Positions 1 through 7,641 of a DNA stretch of 32,477 nt are shown here, piece by piece. The stretch's first letter is position 1. The number at the start of each line of letters is the position of its first letter. The DNA comes from Bacteroidales bacterium (lineage in GTDB: Bacteria > Bacteroidota > Bacteroidia > Bacteroidales > Bacteroidaceae), in NCBI GenBank assembly GCA_012729225.1, contig JAAYDO010000079.1, forward strand, positions 1 to 32,477. The letters are read 5' to 3'. Position numbers and translations under genes: made by a program. The notes under the pieces are model-generated. The model worked only from the letters and a program-made list of their open reading frames with translations, made no database searches and was not told the DNA's origin.

Positions 1-249
1 GACTAAGATTAATTTTCTTTGTTGAAATCTTAGGAACGTGTTCAAAAAAAGGAATATAAATGAGGCACTCCGAAAGACACCAATTGAAATCTGCTGTTTA
101 TCTTCCGATTTCGTCGAACTCACATTATTTAATAACATCCATGCAATATGCATGTAATCATTTAAAGACGAATTTTGGAATAGATCAAACTCCATCACAT
201 TGTTTAGTCGAGGGCTTACGAGCCCTCATAGGACGACTTGCACTATATT
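1..249. other. Left-edge intergenic segment
   Basis: No gene is supported here. A 79-codon open frame on the plus strand from position 60 runs into the 3' end of the neighbouring minus-strand gene and looks like no protein I recognise. An 8-bp inverted repeat (CTAAGATT at 3-10, AATCTTAG at 26-33) lies at the very edge. No copy of the 22-bp phased repeat element is visible here. Confidence 0.5.
210..227 (-). terminator. Short hairpin after the 250-1071 gene
   Basis: GAGGGCT at 210-216 and AGCCCTC at 221-227 form a perfect 7-bp stem with a TACG tetraloop, 23 bases beyond the minus-strand stop codon. There is no clear U-tract on either side, so this could be a weak terminator or a 3'-end stabilising hairpin. 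Confidence 0.35.
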
Positions 250-1071
250 TCAATAGGAGTGACTGGGTGGCTGTGCCTTTTGGCAAATCTCTTGAATGAA
301 AGTCCATGAACCCACCCTTCTTTTCACCTGAACCAAAGTGTGGAAACTGACAATGAACTCTGTGAGACCCTCACGAGGAGCGCCACGATGCCAGTCGTAG
401 GTGTAGCCCAACTGCGTCCAGGGCAAAGCATCGTCACCCACATAAGCCATAGAAAGGTTGTAGGCAAACCACTCACGGAAATAGGTTTCTCCCACCCTGT
501 AGGTAGAGTCTGCGTAAGCAGGGAATGAAGGCTCTACAGAATGAGTCGTGATGTCGGGATTGAAGGCTGGACGGAACAGGAAGTCGGGGTCAGCATAGAA
601 TTCCACCACATGGTCGTAGTCGCAATCCACCCCCAAACCGAGCATCTGCACCATCCTTATTTGAGAAGCCACACTGTCCAGTCCCTCAAATTCAGAGGCA
701 CGGCGTTGCCAGTCCATAGGCAGTGCCACCCACACACCTGTCTGCTTGGCAATGCGGAAAGTATCCTCTGCCATATAGAAAGGTAGCCCCTTATCATTCA
801 TGAAAGCCGCCACCAGCACCATCTTCCTTCCGTGAATCGTTGCCCACTCCTGATCAGGATTGTCTATATTGATAGCCATCAGGGTGTGTGACACCTTAGA
901 AGGCGCTAGTTCTTGAGCATCAAGGATTGCCCTTGCCAAATCAGCACGAAGCGAATCCTTTTGTTCATACCAATCCTTTGGGGTTTCGTCATCGCCCACG
1001 AAGGAACTCAATGTGACACCCAAATAGCAGAATAGCAGGATGACCATGATCCAAAACCCGTGTTTTTTCAT
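250..1071 (-). CDS. Unrecognised membrane-anchored or secreted protein
   Basis: A 273-residue protein whose family I do not recognise. Residues 1-4 are MKKH, followed by a hydrophobic segment (about 6-25) that would act as a signal anchor or signal peptide; no lipobox cysteine follows it. The rest is soluble, aromatic-rich and acidic, with motifs such as PWTQLGYTYDW near the C-terminus that suggest a folded extracytoplasmic domain. It starts 43 bases after the stop of the upstream synthase gene on the same strand, so the two are probably co-transcribed, although nothing in its sequence suggests an amino-acid biosynthesis enzyme. The open frame has normal length and no internal breaks. Existence as a gene is fairly sure; function is unknown. 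Confidence 0.8.
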   Translation of the reverse strand: MKKHGFWIMVILLFCYLGVTLSSFVGDDETPKDWYEQKDSLRADLARAILDAQELAPSKVSHTLMAINIDNPDQEWATIHGRKMVLVAAFMNDKGLPFYMAEDTFRIAKQTGVWVALPMDWQRRASEFEGLDSVASQIRMVQMLGLGVDCDYDHVVEFYADPDFLFRPAFNPDITTHSVEPSFPAYADSTYRVGETYFREWFAYNLSMAYVGDDALPWTQLGYTYDWHRGAPREGLTEFIVSFHTLVQVKRRVGSWTFIQEICQKAQPPSHSY

Positions 1072-1114
1072 CTTACAGTATAGATTAGATAGTTTAGATG
1101 CGTATATGTTTTCC

Positions 1115-2641
1115 TTACTCTTCTTTCTCGATGATGTTCAGCATCTTGATTGTGGCCTTGATAGCCGCTTCTGTCTGGTCGGCATCAAGCGCACGAGTTC
1201 GGTAGCTTCGGTCATTGTGATTCCATGAGATAGTGGTCTGCACAAGGGCATCGGTCCGCCCTCCTGGCGGTATGCTCACCTGATAGTTGGTCAGCCAAGG
1301 GAAGGTGCGGTTGAGTTTTTCCTTATAGATATGGCGCACGGCATGGATGAAGGCGTCGTACATACCATCACCTATAGCAGAACTCTCAAACACATCGCCA
1401 TTCACTTCCAGTTTCACAGCAGCCATAGGTTTCAAGCCATAAGCCGTAGAGACCATATAAGAGATGAGTTTCACCTTATCGTCAGGAGCATTGTGTTTGA
1501 GCACATCAGCCACAATATACGGAAGATCCTCCTGTGTGATGAGCTGTTTTTTGTCGCCCAGTTCTATGATGCGGTCTGTCACTCGGCGTGTCTGTTCAGA
1601 AGTGAGTTCCAGCCCCAGTTCCTCCAGATTCTTCAATATATTTGCCTTGCCCGAGTTCTTGCCAAGCGCATATTCACGTTTTCGTCCAAAGCGTTCGGGC
1701 AACAAATCATTGCAATAGAGATTGTTCTTGTTGTCGCCATCAGCATGCACACCTGCCACCTGAGTGAACACATTCTCACCCACAATAGGCTTGTTGGGTG
1801 GAATAGCAATACCGGAGAGGCTCTCCACCATCGTTGAAACAGTGCCGAGACGCTCCTCTCTAATATTAGTGCGCACATGTGCGTGGTCGTTCAAGATGGC
1901 CTGCACAGAAGAGATGGGTGCGTTTCCCGCTCTTTCACCCAATCCGTTCACGGCTGTGTGCACTCCCTTGCAACCCGCCAAAACTGCCGCCAGCACATTG
2001 CCAATAGCAAGGTCATAATCGTTGTGGGAATGGAAATCAAAATGTAGAGAAGGGTAACGACTCACCATCTGACCCACGAAAGCAGAGGTCAGCTGAGGGT
2101 TGAGAATACCCAATGTGTCGGGTAACATATAACGCTTCACCCCGCTGTCCTTCAGGGCATCAATCAGTCCATACACATATTCAGGACTATCCTTCATGCC
2201 ATTTGACCAGTCCTCCAGATAGAGATTCACATGAATACCAAGTTCGTTAGCATAGTCAATGCTTCGCTGAATATCCGCCACATGTTCCTCCAGTGTCTTC
2301 TTCAGTTGAAACTTGCAGTGACGCTCACTGCCCTTACAGAGCAGATTGATGTTGCGACAGCCACAATCGTTGATCCAGTCGAGCGAAGTCTTGCCATCCA
2401 CAAATCCCAGCACTTCCACACGCTCAAGCATGCCTGCCTGATTGGCCCAACGGCAAATATTCTTCACTGCATCCTTCTCTCCATCCGACACTCTCGCACT
2501 CGCCACCTCTATGCGATCCACATTCAGATCCATCAAGAGCATGCGTGCAATCATCAATTTCTCATGAGGCACAAAACTGACACTGTTGGTCTGCTCGCCA
2601 TCACGAAGTGTCGTGTCCATTATCTCTACAAAACTATTCAT
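1115..2641 (-). CDS. Citramalate / 2-isopropylmalate synthase-like enzyme
   Basis: A 508-residue member of the DRE-TIM metallolyase family (HMGL-like TIM barrel plus LeuA-type regulatory domain). Seen: the DTTLRDGEQ motif at residues 9-17 and the metal-binding HSHND at about 204-208, a GERAGN motif after it, and a long C-terminal region matching the LeuA dimer/allosteric domain. Such enzymes condense acetyl-CoA with a 2-keto acid: pyruvate gives citramalate (isoleucine route), 2-ketoisovalerate gives 2-isopropylmalate (leucine route). A canonical leuA is also present at 9048-10547, so this divergent paralogue is more likely a (R)-citramalate synthase (cimA) or a related homologue; substrate is inference. 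It lies outside the leuACD operon, separated by the porin/symporter genes, and has its own promoter core just upstream. Confidence 0.85.
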   Translation of the reverse strand: MNSFVEIMDTTLRDGEQTNSVSFVPHEKLMIARMLLMDLNVDRIEVASARVSDGEKDAVKNICRWANQAGMLERVEVLGFVDGKTSLDWINDCGCRNINLLCKGSERHCKFQLKKTLEEHVADIQRSIDYANELGIHVNLYLEDWSNGMKDSPEYVYGLIDALKDSGVKRYMLPDTLGILNPQLTSAFVGQMVSRYPSLHFDFHSHNDYDLAIGNVLAAVLAGCKGVHTAVNGLGERAGNAPISSVQAILNDHAHVRTNIREERLGTVSTMVESLSGIAIPPNKPIVGENVFTQVAGVHADGDNKNNLYCNDLLPERFGRKREYALGKNSGKANILKNLEELGLELTSEQTRRVTDRIIELGDKKQLITQEDLPYIVADVLKHNAPDDKVKLISYMVSTAYGLKPMAAVKLEVNGDVFESSAIGDGMYDAFIHAVRHIYKEKLNRTFPWLTNYQVSIPPGGRTDALVQTTISWNHNDRSYRTRALDADQTEAAIKATIKMLNIIEKEE

Positions 2642-2668
2642 GCTTGTTCCTTTCTTCCTTTATGTTTG

Positions 2669-2676
2669 CAAAGGTA
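2669..2676 (-). promoter_or_regulatory. Promoter -7 core for the synthase gene
   Basis: On the minus strand the sequence reads TACCTTTG, matching the Bacteroidota TAnnTTTG -7 core, 28 bases upstream of the synthase start codon. I do not see a clear TTTG at the -33 position, so this is a moderate match. Confidence 0.5.
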
Positions 2677-2959
2677 AGCATTTCTCTCCATTTAACCATA
2701 TCCATGCAGAAAGAAAAAGCAAAAAAACGGACACAAGTGCCTGTCAGCATGACAGAAAAATCAATATCGGAATATCAACATAACAAACACATCATTCCGG
2801 ATGAAGTAGAGGAATAGCGAGCACAATGGGAAGATGTACGATTTTTTCTTTTTCCCACTTTGTCAAATCCATATTGTATATGACAAGCCATAAAAGAGAA
2901 TACATCATTCATATTTTATATGAAAAAAGACTCCGATTTTAACCTATTTTAGTTTTTCC

Positions 2960-2990
2960 TTTGCCATCTTATTGTAAAACCGTATATTTG
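2960..2990 (+). promoter_or_regulatory. Promoter of porin-symporter operon
   Basis: TTTG at 2960-2963 and TATATTTG at 2983-2990, separated by 19 bp, match the Bacteroidota primary sigma factor consensus (TTTG, 19-20 bp, TAnnTTTG). The core lies 100 bases upstream of the porin start codon, leaving a long 5' leader. Confidence 0.75.
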
Positions 2991-3090
2991 CCACAGAAAA
3001 AAGCAATGCTGACAACATCGCCTATACCTTTTCTGTTAAGATAACACACGTACAGAAACAAAATACAATTCACTAATATCACATATAAAA

Positions 3091-4185
3091 ATGGTTCAAT
3101 TGAAAAAGACCTTGACCTTCTCCGCCCTTCTATGCCTGATGGGTACTGGAAACATAAACGGTCAATCTAACCCAAGCAACGCCACAGACTGGACTCAAGA
3201 CTTGGCAAAAAGAGTAGAAATAGACGCCTATGCACAAGGAGGCTTCGTGTATGAGCACACAGACGGAAGAGACAACAACACGTTTGAAATGAAGCGTGCC
3301 ATCATGACTGTGGCTGTACCCATCAGCGACCGCTGGTTTGGGTTCTTCATGCACGACTTTAGCAGTGTGGTGCAGGAGTACTATGCCACCTATCGTGTCA
3401 CCAACAACAAGGCATTCAACGTGAAGTTGGGTCAGTTCAAGAACGCCCTCTCCTATGAGAACAGCCAATCTCCCACTGGCATGGAAGCAATTGATGTATA
3501 TGCCGAGGGAGTGACCTATCTGACAGGCTGTGGAAGCGATCGTCTGATGGGCACTCAATATGGTCGCGACCTCGGTCTCGCCATCTTTGGCCAGAGCAAC
3601 GACGGCAAACTCAAGTATGAACTCAACGTGATGAACGGACAGGGTGTAAACAAGAAAGACCTCAACAACGAGAAGGATTTCATTGGCAAGTTAGAATACA
3701 GTCCCGTGGAAGGTCTCAACTTCATCGCTTCTGGTCAGATAGGCCGCGGTCATGCCGTGGAGCATTCCGTATATAACCCCACTATTGCTGTGGGCGAGAA
3801 CTACAAGCGCAATCGTTGGACTGCAGGCTTCTCCTATAATTCAGCTCCAATCAAACTTCATGGCGAGTATGTAGAAGGACAAGACGGCGATGTGACCAGC
3901 CGAGGCGCTTATCTCACAACAACGATTCCTGTAGCCCCAAAGTGGGATGTAGTCGGCTCTTACGACTTCTTCAACTTCAACACTGACGAGCACATGGATC
4001 AACACAAGTTCATCGTCGGTCTGCAATATTGGATATACAAGCGTTGCCGTTTCCAGATGCAGTATGTGTATAAGAGCGCATCTCTTCAGAACAGCTACGA
4101 CGCACTGGGCAATCTGGCTGGCAAGGAATTCCGTCATGGAGCAAACCACGCCATCATGGCACAGATTCAGGTTCGACTCAAATAA
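3091..4185 (+). CDS. Outer-membrane porin, phosphate-selective O/P-like
   Basis: A 364-residue protein with a cleavable signal peptide (about residues 1-24, MVQLKKTLTFSALLCLMG then ...NGQ). The mature part shows alternating beta-strand patterns (RWFGFFMHDFS, YATYRV, VKLGQF, WTAGFSY, WDVVGSYDFFNF, FIVGLQYWIY, CRFQMQYVY) and ends in a short strand (MAQIQVRLK), as in 16-strand porins. The block KLGQFKNALSYENSQSP resembles the phosphate-selective porin O/P family. It would sit in the outer membrane and allow diffusion of small solutes. A symporter gene follows after 43 bases, so the pair probably handles one solute across both membranes. The family name does not prove phosphate selectivity. Confidence 0.85.
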   Translation: MVQLKKTLTFSALLCLMGTGNINGQSNPSNATDWTQDLAKRVEIDAYAQGGFVYEHTDGRDNNTFEMKRAIMTVAVPISDRWFGFFMHDFSSVVQEYYATYRVTNNKAFNVKLGQFKNALSYENSQSPTGMEAIDVYAEGVTYLTGCGSDRLMGTQYGRDLGLAIFGQSNDGKLKYELNVMNGQGVNKKDLNNEKDFIGKLEYSPVEGLNFIASGQIGRGHAVEHSVYNPTIAVGENYKRNRWTAGFSYNSAPIKLHGEYVEGQDGDVTSRGAYLTTTIPVAPKWDVVGSYDFFNFNTDEHMDQHKFIVGLQYWIYKRCRFQMQYVYKSASLQNSYDALGNLAGKEFRHGANHAIMAQIQVRLK

Positions 4186-4228
4186 TCTCGCAATGTAAAT
4201 ACACAGAACTTAACACATTTCATTCTAT

Positions 4229-5785
4229 ATGCTTATCAAAATCCTTTTAACAGTCATCTTCCTGATTGTCACTGTGTATGTGGGCGTGTATGCACGCAAA
4301 CAGGCAAAGAACGTAGATGGCTTCGTGCTTGGAGGCAGATCTGTAGGTCCCTGGCTTTCAGCATTCGCCTATGGTACCAGTTACTTCTCTGCCGTTGTGT
4401 TCGTCGGATATGCGGGACAGTTTGGCTGGAAATACGGTATTGCCAGTTCATGGATTGGTATTGGGAATGCCCTCATCGGCTCTCTGCTTGCATGGATTAT
4501 CTTGGGACGTCGCACCAAACTGATGACCCAGCATCTCAACTCCCGCACCATGCCAGATTTCTTCGGCACACGCTTCTCCAATCAAGGCTTACGTATCGCA
4601 GCATCCATCATCGCATTCGTGTTCCTCATTCCTTACACAGCGGGCGTGTATAGCGGTATATCCAAACTCTTCGACATGGGTTTCCACATTCCCTACGAAT
4701 ACTGCATTGTCATCATGGCTCTCCTCACAGCCATCTACGTCATCTTGGGAGGATACAAGGCTACAGCCATCAACGACTTCATTCAGGGCATCGTCATGCT
4801 CTTCGGTATTATCGCCGTGATTGTGGTGGTGCTCAACAACCAAGGTGGTTTCACTGAAGCCTTCCAAAAGATGAAAGAGGCCATGCCTACCGCTCATGAC
4901 ATGGAGAGTCCGCTCTATCAGAACTTTCAACAAGGTGACTTTGCCTCCCTCTTCGGTCCTAATGCCCTGAGCCTTCTTGGCGTTGTCGTGCTGACTTCTC
5001 TTGGCACATGGGGACTTCCGCAGATGGTAGGCAAATTCTATTCCATCACTGACGAGAGTGCCATCAAACGTGGTACAATCATCTCCACCATCTTTGCCCT
5101 CATCGTGGCTGGTGGTTGCTATTTCTTAGGAGGTTTCGGTCGTCTCTTTGGCGAACCTGTTTGGAATGAGGCACGCCACAACTACAAGTTTGACGACATC
5201 ATCCCAACAATGCTCGACACAGCCGTTGATTCCGACCTGCTCATAGGCCTTGTGATGGTCTTGGTGCTTTCAGCATCTATGTCCACTCTTGCATCACTGG
5301 TGCTCACCTCTTCATCCACCATGACCCTCGACCTCATCTATCGTGACAAGCGCGCCACAGCAGAGGAAGTAAAAGAAGGAGAGATTGATGACGAGGTTGC
5401 CGAGAAGATTGAACGACGCAAGGTCATCATCATGCGTGTGCTCATCGTTTTCTTCATTGTCATATCCGTATTTATTGCGCTCAACCCACCTACCTTCATC
5501 GCTCAGTTGATGGGTATCAGTTGGGGAGCACTCGCAGGAGCCTTCCTTGCTCCCTTCCTCTTGGGTCTCTATTGGAAAGGCGTTACCACCGCCTCTGTGT
5601 GGGCATGCTTCATTTGGGGCGTAGGCTTCACTGTTGCAAACATGCTCTTGGGCAACCCCATCAACCCTATAGACTGTGGTGCTATTGCTATGGTAGGAGG
5701 ATTTCCCGTGGTTATCCTTGTGAGTCTCATTTCCAAGAGATTGCCACAAGCCAAGATTGACAGTGTGTGGAAATGCTACAAGTGA
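4229..5785 (+). CDS. Sodium:solute symporter (SSS family)
   Basis: A 518-residue inner-membrane transporter with about 13 hydrophobic segments, starting with an N-terminal helix (LIKILLTVIFLIVTVYVGVY). SSS-family marks include the early DGFVLGGRSVGPWLSAFAYG stretch, a conserved GGYKA after the fifth helix, and the LTSLGTWGLPQMVGKFYSI region. A charged cytoplasmic loop (about residues 370-395, rich in E, D and K) precedes the last helices. The family couples solute uptake to the sodium gradient; substrate cannot be told from sequence (PutP/PanF-type relatives carry amino acids, vitamins or sugars). It follows the porin with no terminator between, and a strong terminator lies directly downstream. 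Confidence 0.9.
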   Translation: MLIKILLTVIFLIVTVYVGVYARKQAKNVDGFVLGGRSVGPWLSAFAYGTSYFSAVVFVGYAGQFGWKYGIASSWIGIGNALIGSLLAWIILGRRTKLMTQHLNSRTMPDFFGTRFSNQGLRIAASIIAFVFLIPYTAGVYSGISKLFDMGFHIPYEYCIVIMALLTAIYVILGGYKATAINDFIQGIVMLFGIIAVIVVVLNNQGGFTEAFQKMKEAMPTAHDMESPLYQNFQQGDFASLFGPNALSLLGVVVLTSLGTWGLPQMVGKFYSITDESAIKRGTIISTIFALIVAGGCYFLGGFGRLFGEPVWNEARHNYKFDDIIPTMLDTAVDSDLLIGLVMVLVLSASMSTLASLVLTSSSTMTLDLIYRDKRATAEEVKEGEIDDEVAEKIERRKVIIMRVLIVFFIVISVFIALNPPTFIAQLMGISWGALAGAFLAPFLLGLYWKGVTTASVWACFIWGVGFTVANMLLGNPINPIDCGAIAMVGGFPVVILVSLISKRLPQAKIDSVWKCYK

Positions 5786-5813
5786 CAAGCAAACCAACAA
5801 TCACATATTGAAG

Positions 5814-5856
5814 GATTCCCCATGAGTTGTTCTGCTCATGGGGAATCTCTTTTTTC
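5814..5856 (+). terminator. Rho-independent terminator of porin-symporter operon
   Basis: GATTCCCCATGAG (5814-5826) pairs perfectly with CTCATGGGGAATC (5835-5847) over 13 bp with an 8-base loop, followed by TCTTTTTT. It starts 28 bases after the symporter stop codon. Confidence 0.93.
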
Positions 5857-5994
5857 GCTTTGGGAAGAAAGAAATTCATTTGACACCAATCCCATATAAT
5901 ATCTTTACACTGCTAAACTTAACGTGGGTTCTACTAATTCTGGAAGCACAAGACAAGTGGCATACAGACAGCACCAACATGACGAGTTGGGGGA

Positions 5995-6226
5995 GTAGAT
6001 GACAGCATGTGCATGCAAGGATGAAACTGCAGGATTCCTCTGCCATTTGACACATCAAATGATCGAAGCATTCTTCATGCTCTAACGAACAATGGTGCAA
6101 GTGCCAATGAACAATACTTCAAGTGCAAACGAACAATGGTGCGATGATCAACGAACAATGGTGCGATGGAGCATGAACCATGCGTGCGTTTTCGACTTGA
6201 CAGGCATCAAACTATCGGACACGCAT
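5995..6226 (+). repeat. Phased-palindrome repeat element, copy A
   Basis: Five 12-bp cores start at 6087, 6109, 6131, 6153 and 6175, exactly 22 bp apart (types GAACAATGGTGC, GAACAATACTTC, and last GAACCATGCGTG). One further core in inverted orientation (GAAGCATTCTTC, 6065-6076) is in the same 22-bp phase. The array ends in CATGCGTGCGTTTTCGAC, whose GTGCGTTTTCGAC (6184-6196) can pair imperfectly with 6214-6226. The flank 5995-6064 aligns without gaps to copy C in reverse complement (about 70% over the first 43 bases by eye, higher afterwards). No open frame runs through it. Confidence 0.88.
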
Positions 6227-6336
6227 AAGCAGTTGTTTATAAAGAAGATATAAAGAGTGTTGAAGGCATGTTTTTTCCTATTTCCATGCCACTTGATCAT
6301 CCTGCCCTTAGGCAGTCTACGATGATTGATTGGATA

Positions 6337-6378
6337 CAAAAATGCTCCTTATGGAATTATCCACAAGGAGCATTTTTG
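6337..6378. terminator. Bidirectional terminator after DUF4234-like gene
   Basis: CAAAAATGCTCCTT (6337-6350) is perfectly complementary to AAGGAGCATTTTTG (6365-6378): a 14-bp stem with a 14-base loop and A/T runs on both sides. It can work in both directions, and lies 76 bases past the minus-strand stop at 6454. Confidence 0.9.
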
Positions 6379-6453
6379 ATGAAGCATCGGCTTCTTATTA
6401 TGTGTCACGCACATCAGTTCTGTGCTATCGTGGCTTTCTTCAACTCTGATGCA

Positions 6454-6945
6454 TCACCCTCTCTTATTGTAGTCTGCATTCAGGAGGTTCATGGCATGAA
6501 GCAGTTTGTAGATATATACAAAGGGAAGAAAAACCAATAAAGTGCCCAACACCCTCCAGAGCCAAAAGTCTGAAGCACCAAAGGAATAGGGTATTTGACG
6601 GCGGTTCAGTTCATTGCCTATACGGTTGCTGAAGCAATGATACCATACTAACGCAGCAATGCCAACTGTAATCCAATTCAGCAACAAAGCAATCCACAGA
6701 TAGTTGGAGGTGTGTCTGCCATCAAAACGAGTGGCGATGGTATTGATCTCGCAAGACATCTTGGTCAAGACCACTATATTGTAGATGCCTAAGGTCAAGA
6801 ATCCCCACAAAATCCATTTGGTAAGACCTCTATCAATGGGTAAGAGTTTCTTTGGCACGAAAGGCTCTTTCTCCTTGGCTTTCACCTCTATAGGCTCAAC
6901 TTCCTCAGCAGGCTCTGGCTTTGGACCTTCTGTCGTAGCCTCCAC
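6454..6945 (-). CDS. DUF4234-like small membrane protein, start uncertain
   Basis: A protein of about 163 residues with an acidic, Pro/Glu/Lys-rich N-terminal tail (about 35 residues) and four hydrophobic segments (KWILWGFLTLGIYNIVVL, YLWIALLLNWITVGIAALVWY, a short one at FWLWRVLGTLLVFLPFVYIY and neighbours). The layout and the LGIYNIVVLTKM...NRIGNELNRR pattern resemble DUF4234 domain proteins; function unknown. The first start codon in this frame is GTG at 6945. The frame stays open to about 7033 without an ATG, while an ATG at 6984 sits one frame away, just before a GGGG run. The true start, or an indel in that run, is therefore unresolved. It begins 59 bases after leuD and is probably the last gene of the leu transcript. 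Confidence 0.75.
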   Translation of the reverse strand: MEATTEGPKPEPAEEVEPIEVKAKEKEPFVPKKLLPIDRGLTKWILWGFLTLGIYNIVVLTKMSCEINTIATRFDGRHTSNYLWIALLLNWITVGIAALVWYHCFSNRIGNELNRRQIPYSFGASDFWLWRVLGTLLVFLPFVYIYKLLHAMNLLNADYNKRG

Positions 6946-7004
6946 ATAGGTGGGAGTTGCGCCAGTGCCCCTTGAGGAGTTGCATCCTTTTTCCTTCTGT
7001 GTCT

Positions 7005-7637
7005 CTACTTCGTCACAGCACTTTTTTTTTGCTCAAAACCCTCAATCTTCTCCGTGTTAGAAAGGAGGAAGTCAATGTCGTCATAAGCATTCATCAGACA
7101 ATACTTCTTGTAAGAATTGATGTCGAAATGCTCTGAATGACCTGTAGCCATGTTGGTCACGGTCTGATTGGGCACATCAACCTTCACTTCTGTCTGAGGA
7201 TTAGCAGCAATGCTGTCGAAGAGTTCTTGCTGGAACTCCTTGGTCACAATGACTGGAAGCACAAAGCAATTCAAGAGGTTGTTGCGGTGAATGTCTGCAA
7301 AAGAACTGGAGATGACCACACGCACACCATAGCCAGCAATGGCCCAGGCCGCATGTTCACGTGAAGAACCAGAACCCCAGTTCTGACCTCCCACAATGAT
7401 TTCGTGTACCCCCTTGCGAGGTGCTTCGGCATACTCAGGCTGATTCATCACAAAGTCTGCCACGGGATTGCCATCAGCGTCAAAGCGGAGGTCGTGCATG
7501 AAAGCATCGCCAAAGAACTTTGGATCGCGAGTGGTGCTTGCCAAGTAGCGAGCAGGGATGATGAGGTCTGTATTGCAGTTGTCAATCTGAATAGGGATAC
7601 AGGTTGATTGGATGATGTCGAATTTTTCTTTAGCCAT
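7005..7637 (-). CDS. leuD: 3-isopropylmalate dehydratase, small subunit
   Basis: A 210-residue LeuD: partner of LeuC in the isomerisation of 2- to 3-isopropylmalate in leucine synthesis. Seen: the swivelling-domain signature GGQNWGSGSSREHA at about 83-96 and the following VVISSSFADIHRNNLLNCFVLP stretch, which carries the substrate-contacting loop of the family. Length is normal (about 200 residues). It starts 4 bases after leuC, indicating translational coupling. Its 3' end contains a run of nine A on the coding strand (7022-7030), coding for KK near the C-terminus (GFEQKKSAVTK); slippage there would enter the frame of the next gene. Confidence 0.96.
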   Translation of the reverse strand: MAKEKFDIIQSTCIPIQIDNCNTDLIIPARYLASTTRDPKFFGDAFMHDLRFDADGNPVADFVMNQPEYAEAPRKGVHEIIVGGQNWGSGSSREHAAWAIAGYGVRVVISSSFADIHRNNLLNCFVLPVIVTKEFQQELFDSIAANPQTEVKVDVPNQTVTNMATGHSEHFDINSYKKYCLMNAYDDIDFLLSNTEKIEGFEQKKSAVTK

Positions 7638-7641
7638 AGTC

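Larger units (their letters stand above)
2642..3090. other. Divergent intergenic region with inverted repeats
   Basis: This 449-bp region separates the synthase (minus) from the porin (plus). Besides the two promoters it holds three inverted repeats: CTGTCA-GCA-TGACAG at 2741-2755, TTGTCA...TGACAA at 2860-2886, and TTCATAT-TTT-ATATGAA at 2908-2924. The first two share TGTCA/TGACA half-sites, so they may be operators for one regulator. A 37-codon plus-strand frame (2704-2817, starting MQKEKAKKR) overlaps the first repeat; I see nothing to support it as a gene. Confidence 0.45.
5786..6453. other. Convergent intergenic region
   Basis: This 668-bp region lies between the 3' ends of the symporter (plus) and the DUF4234-like gene (minus). 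It contains two terminators and one copy of the 22-bp phased palindrome element. No credible gene is present; frames here lack recognisable protein character. Confidence 0.8.

Noticed and set aside
60..299. 79-codon plus-strand gene at the left edge
   Set aside because: It overlaps the 3' end of a well-supported minus-strand gene and shows no recognisable features or promoter.
2704..2817. 37-codon small ORF upstream of the porin
   Set aside because: Highly Lys/Glu-rich with an operator-like inverted repeat inside it; no promoter core or homology I can recognise.
5995..6226. Phased repeat as a CRISPR array
   Set aside because: The conserved cores are 12 bp and the 10-bp spacers are themselves similar; there are no 28-40 bp repeats with unique spacers and no cas genes.
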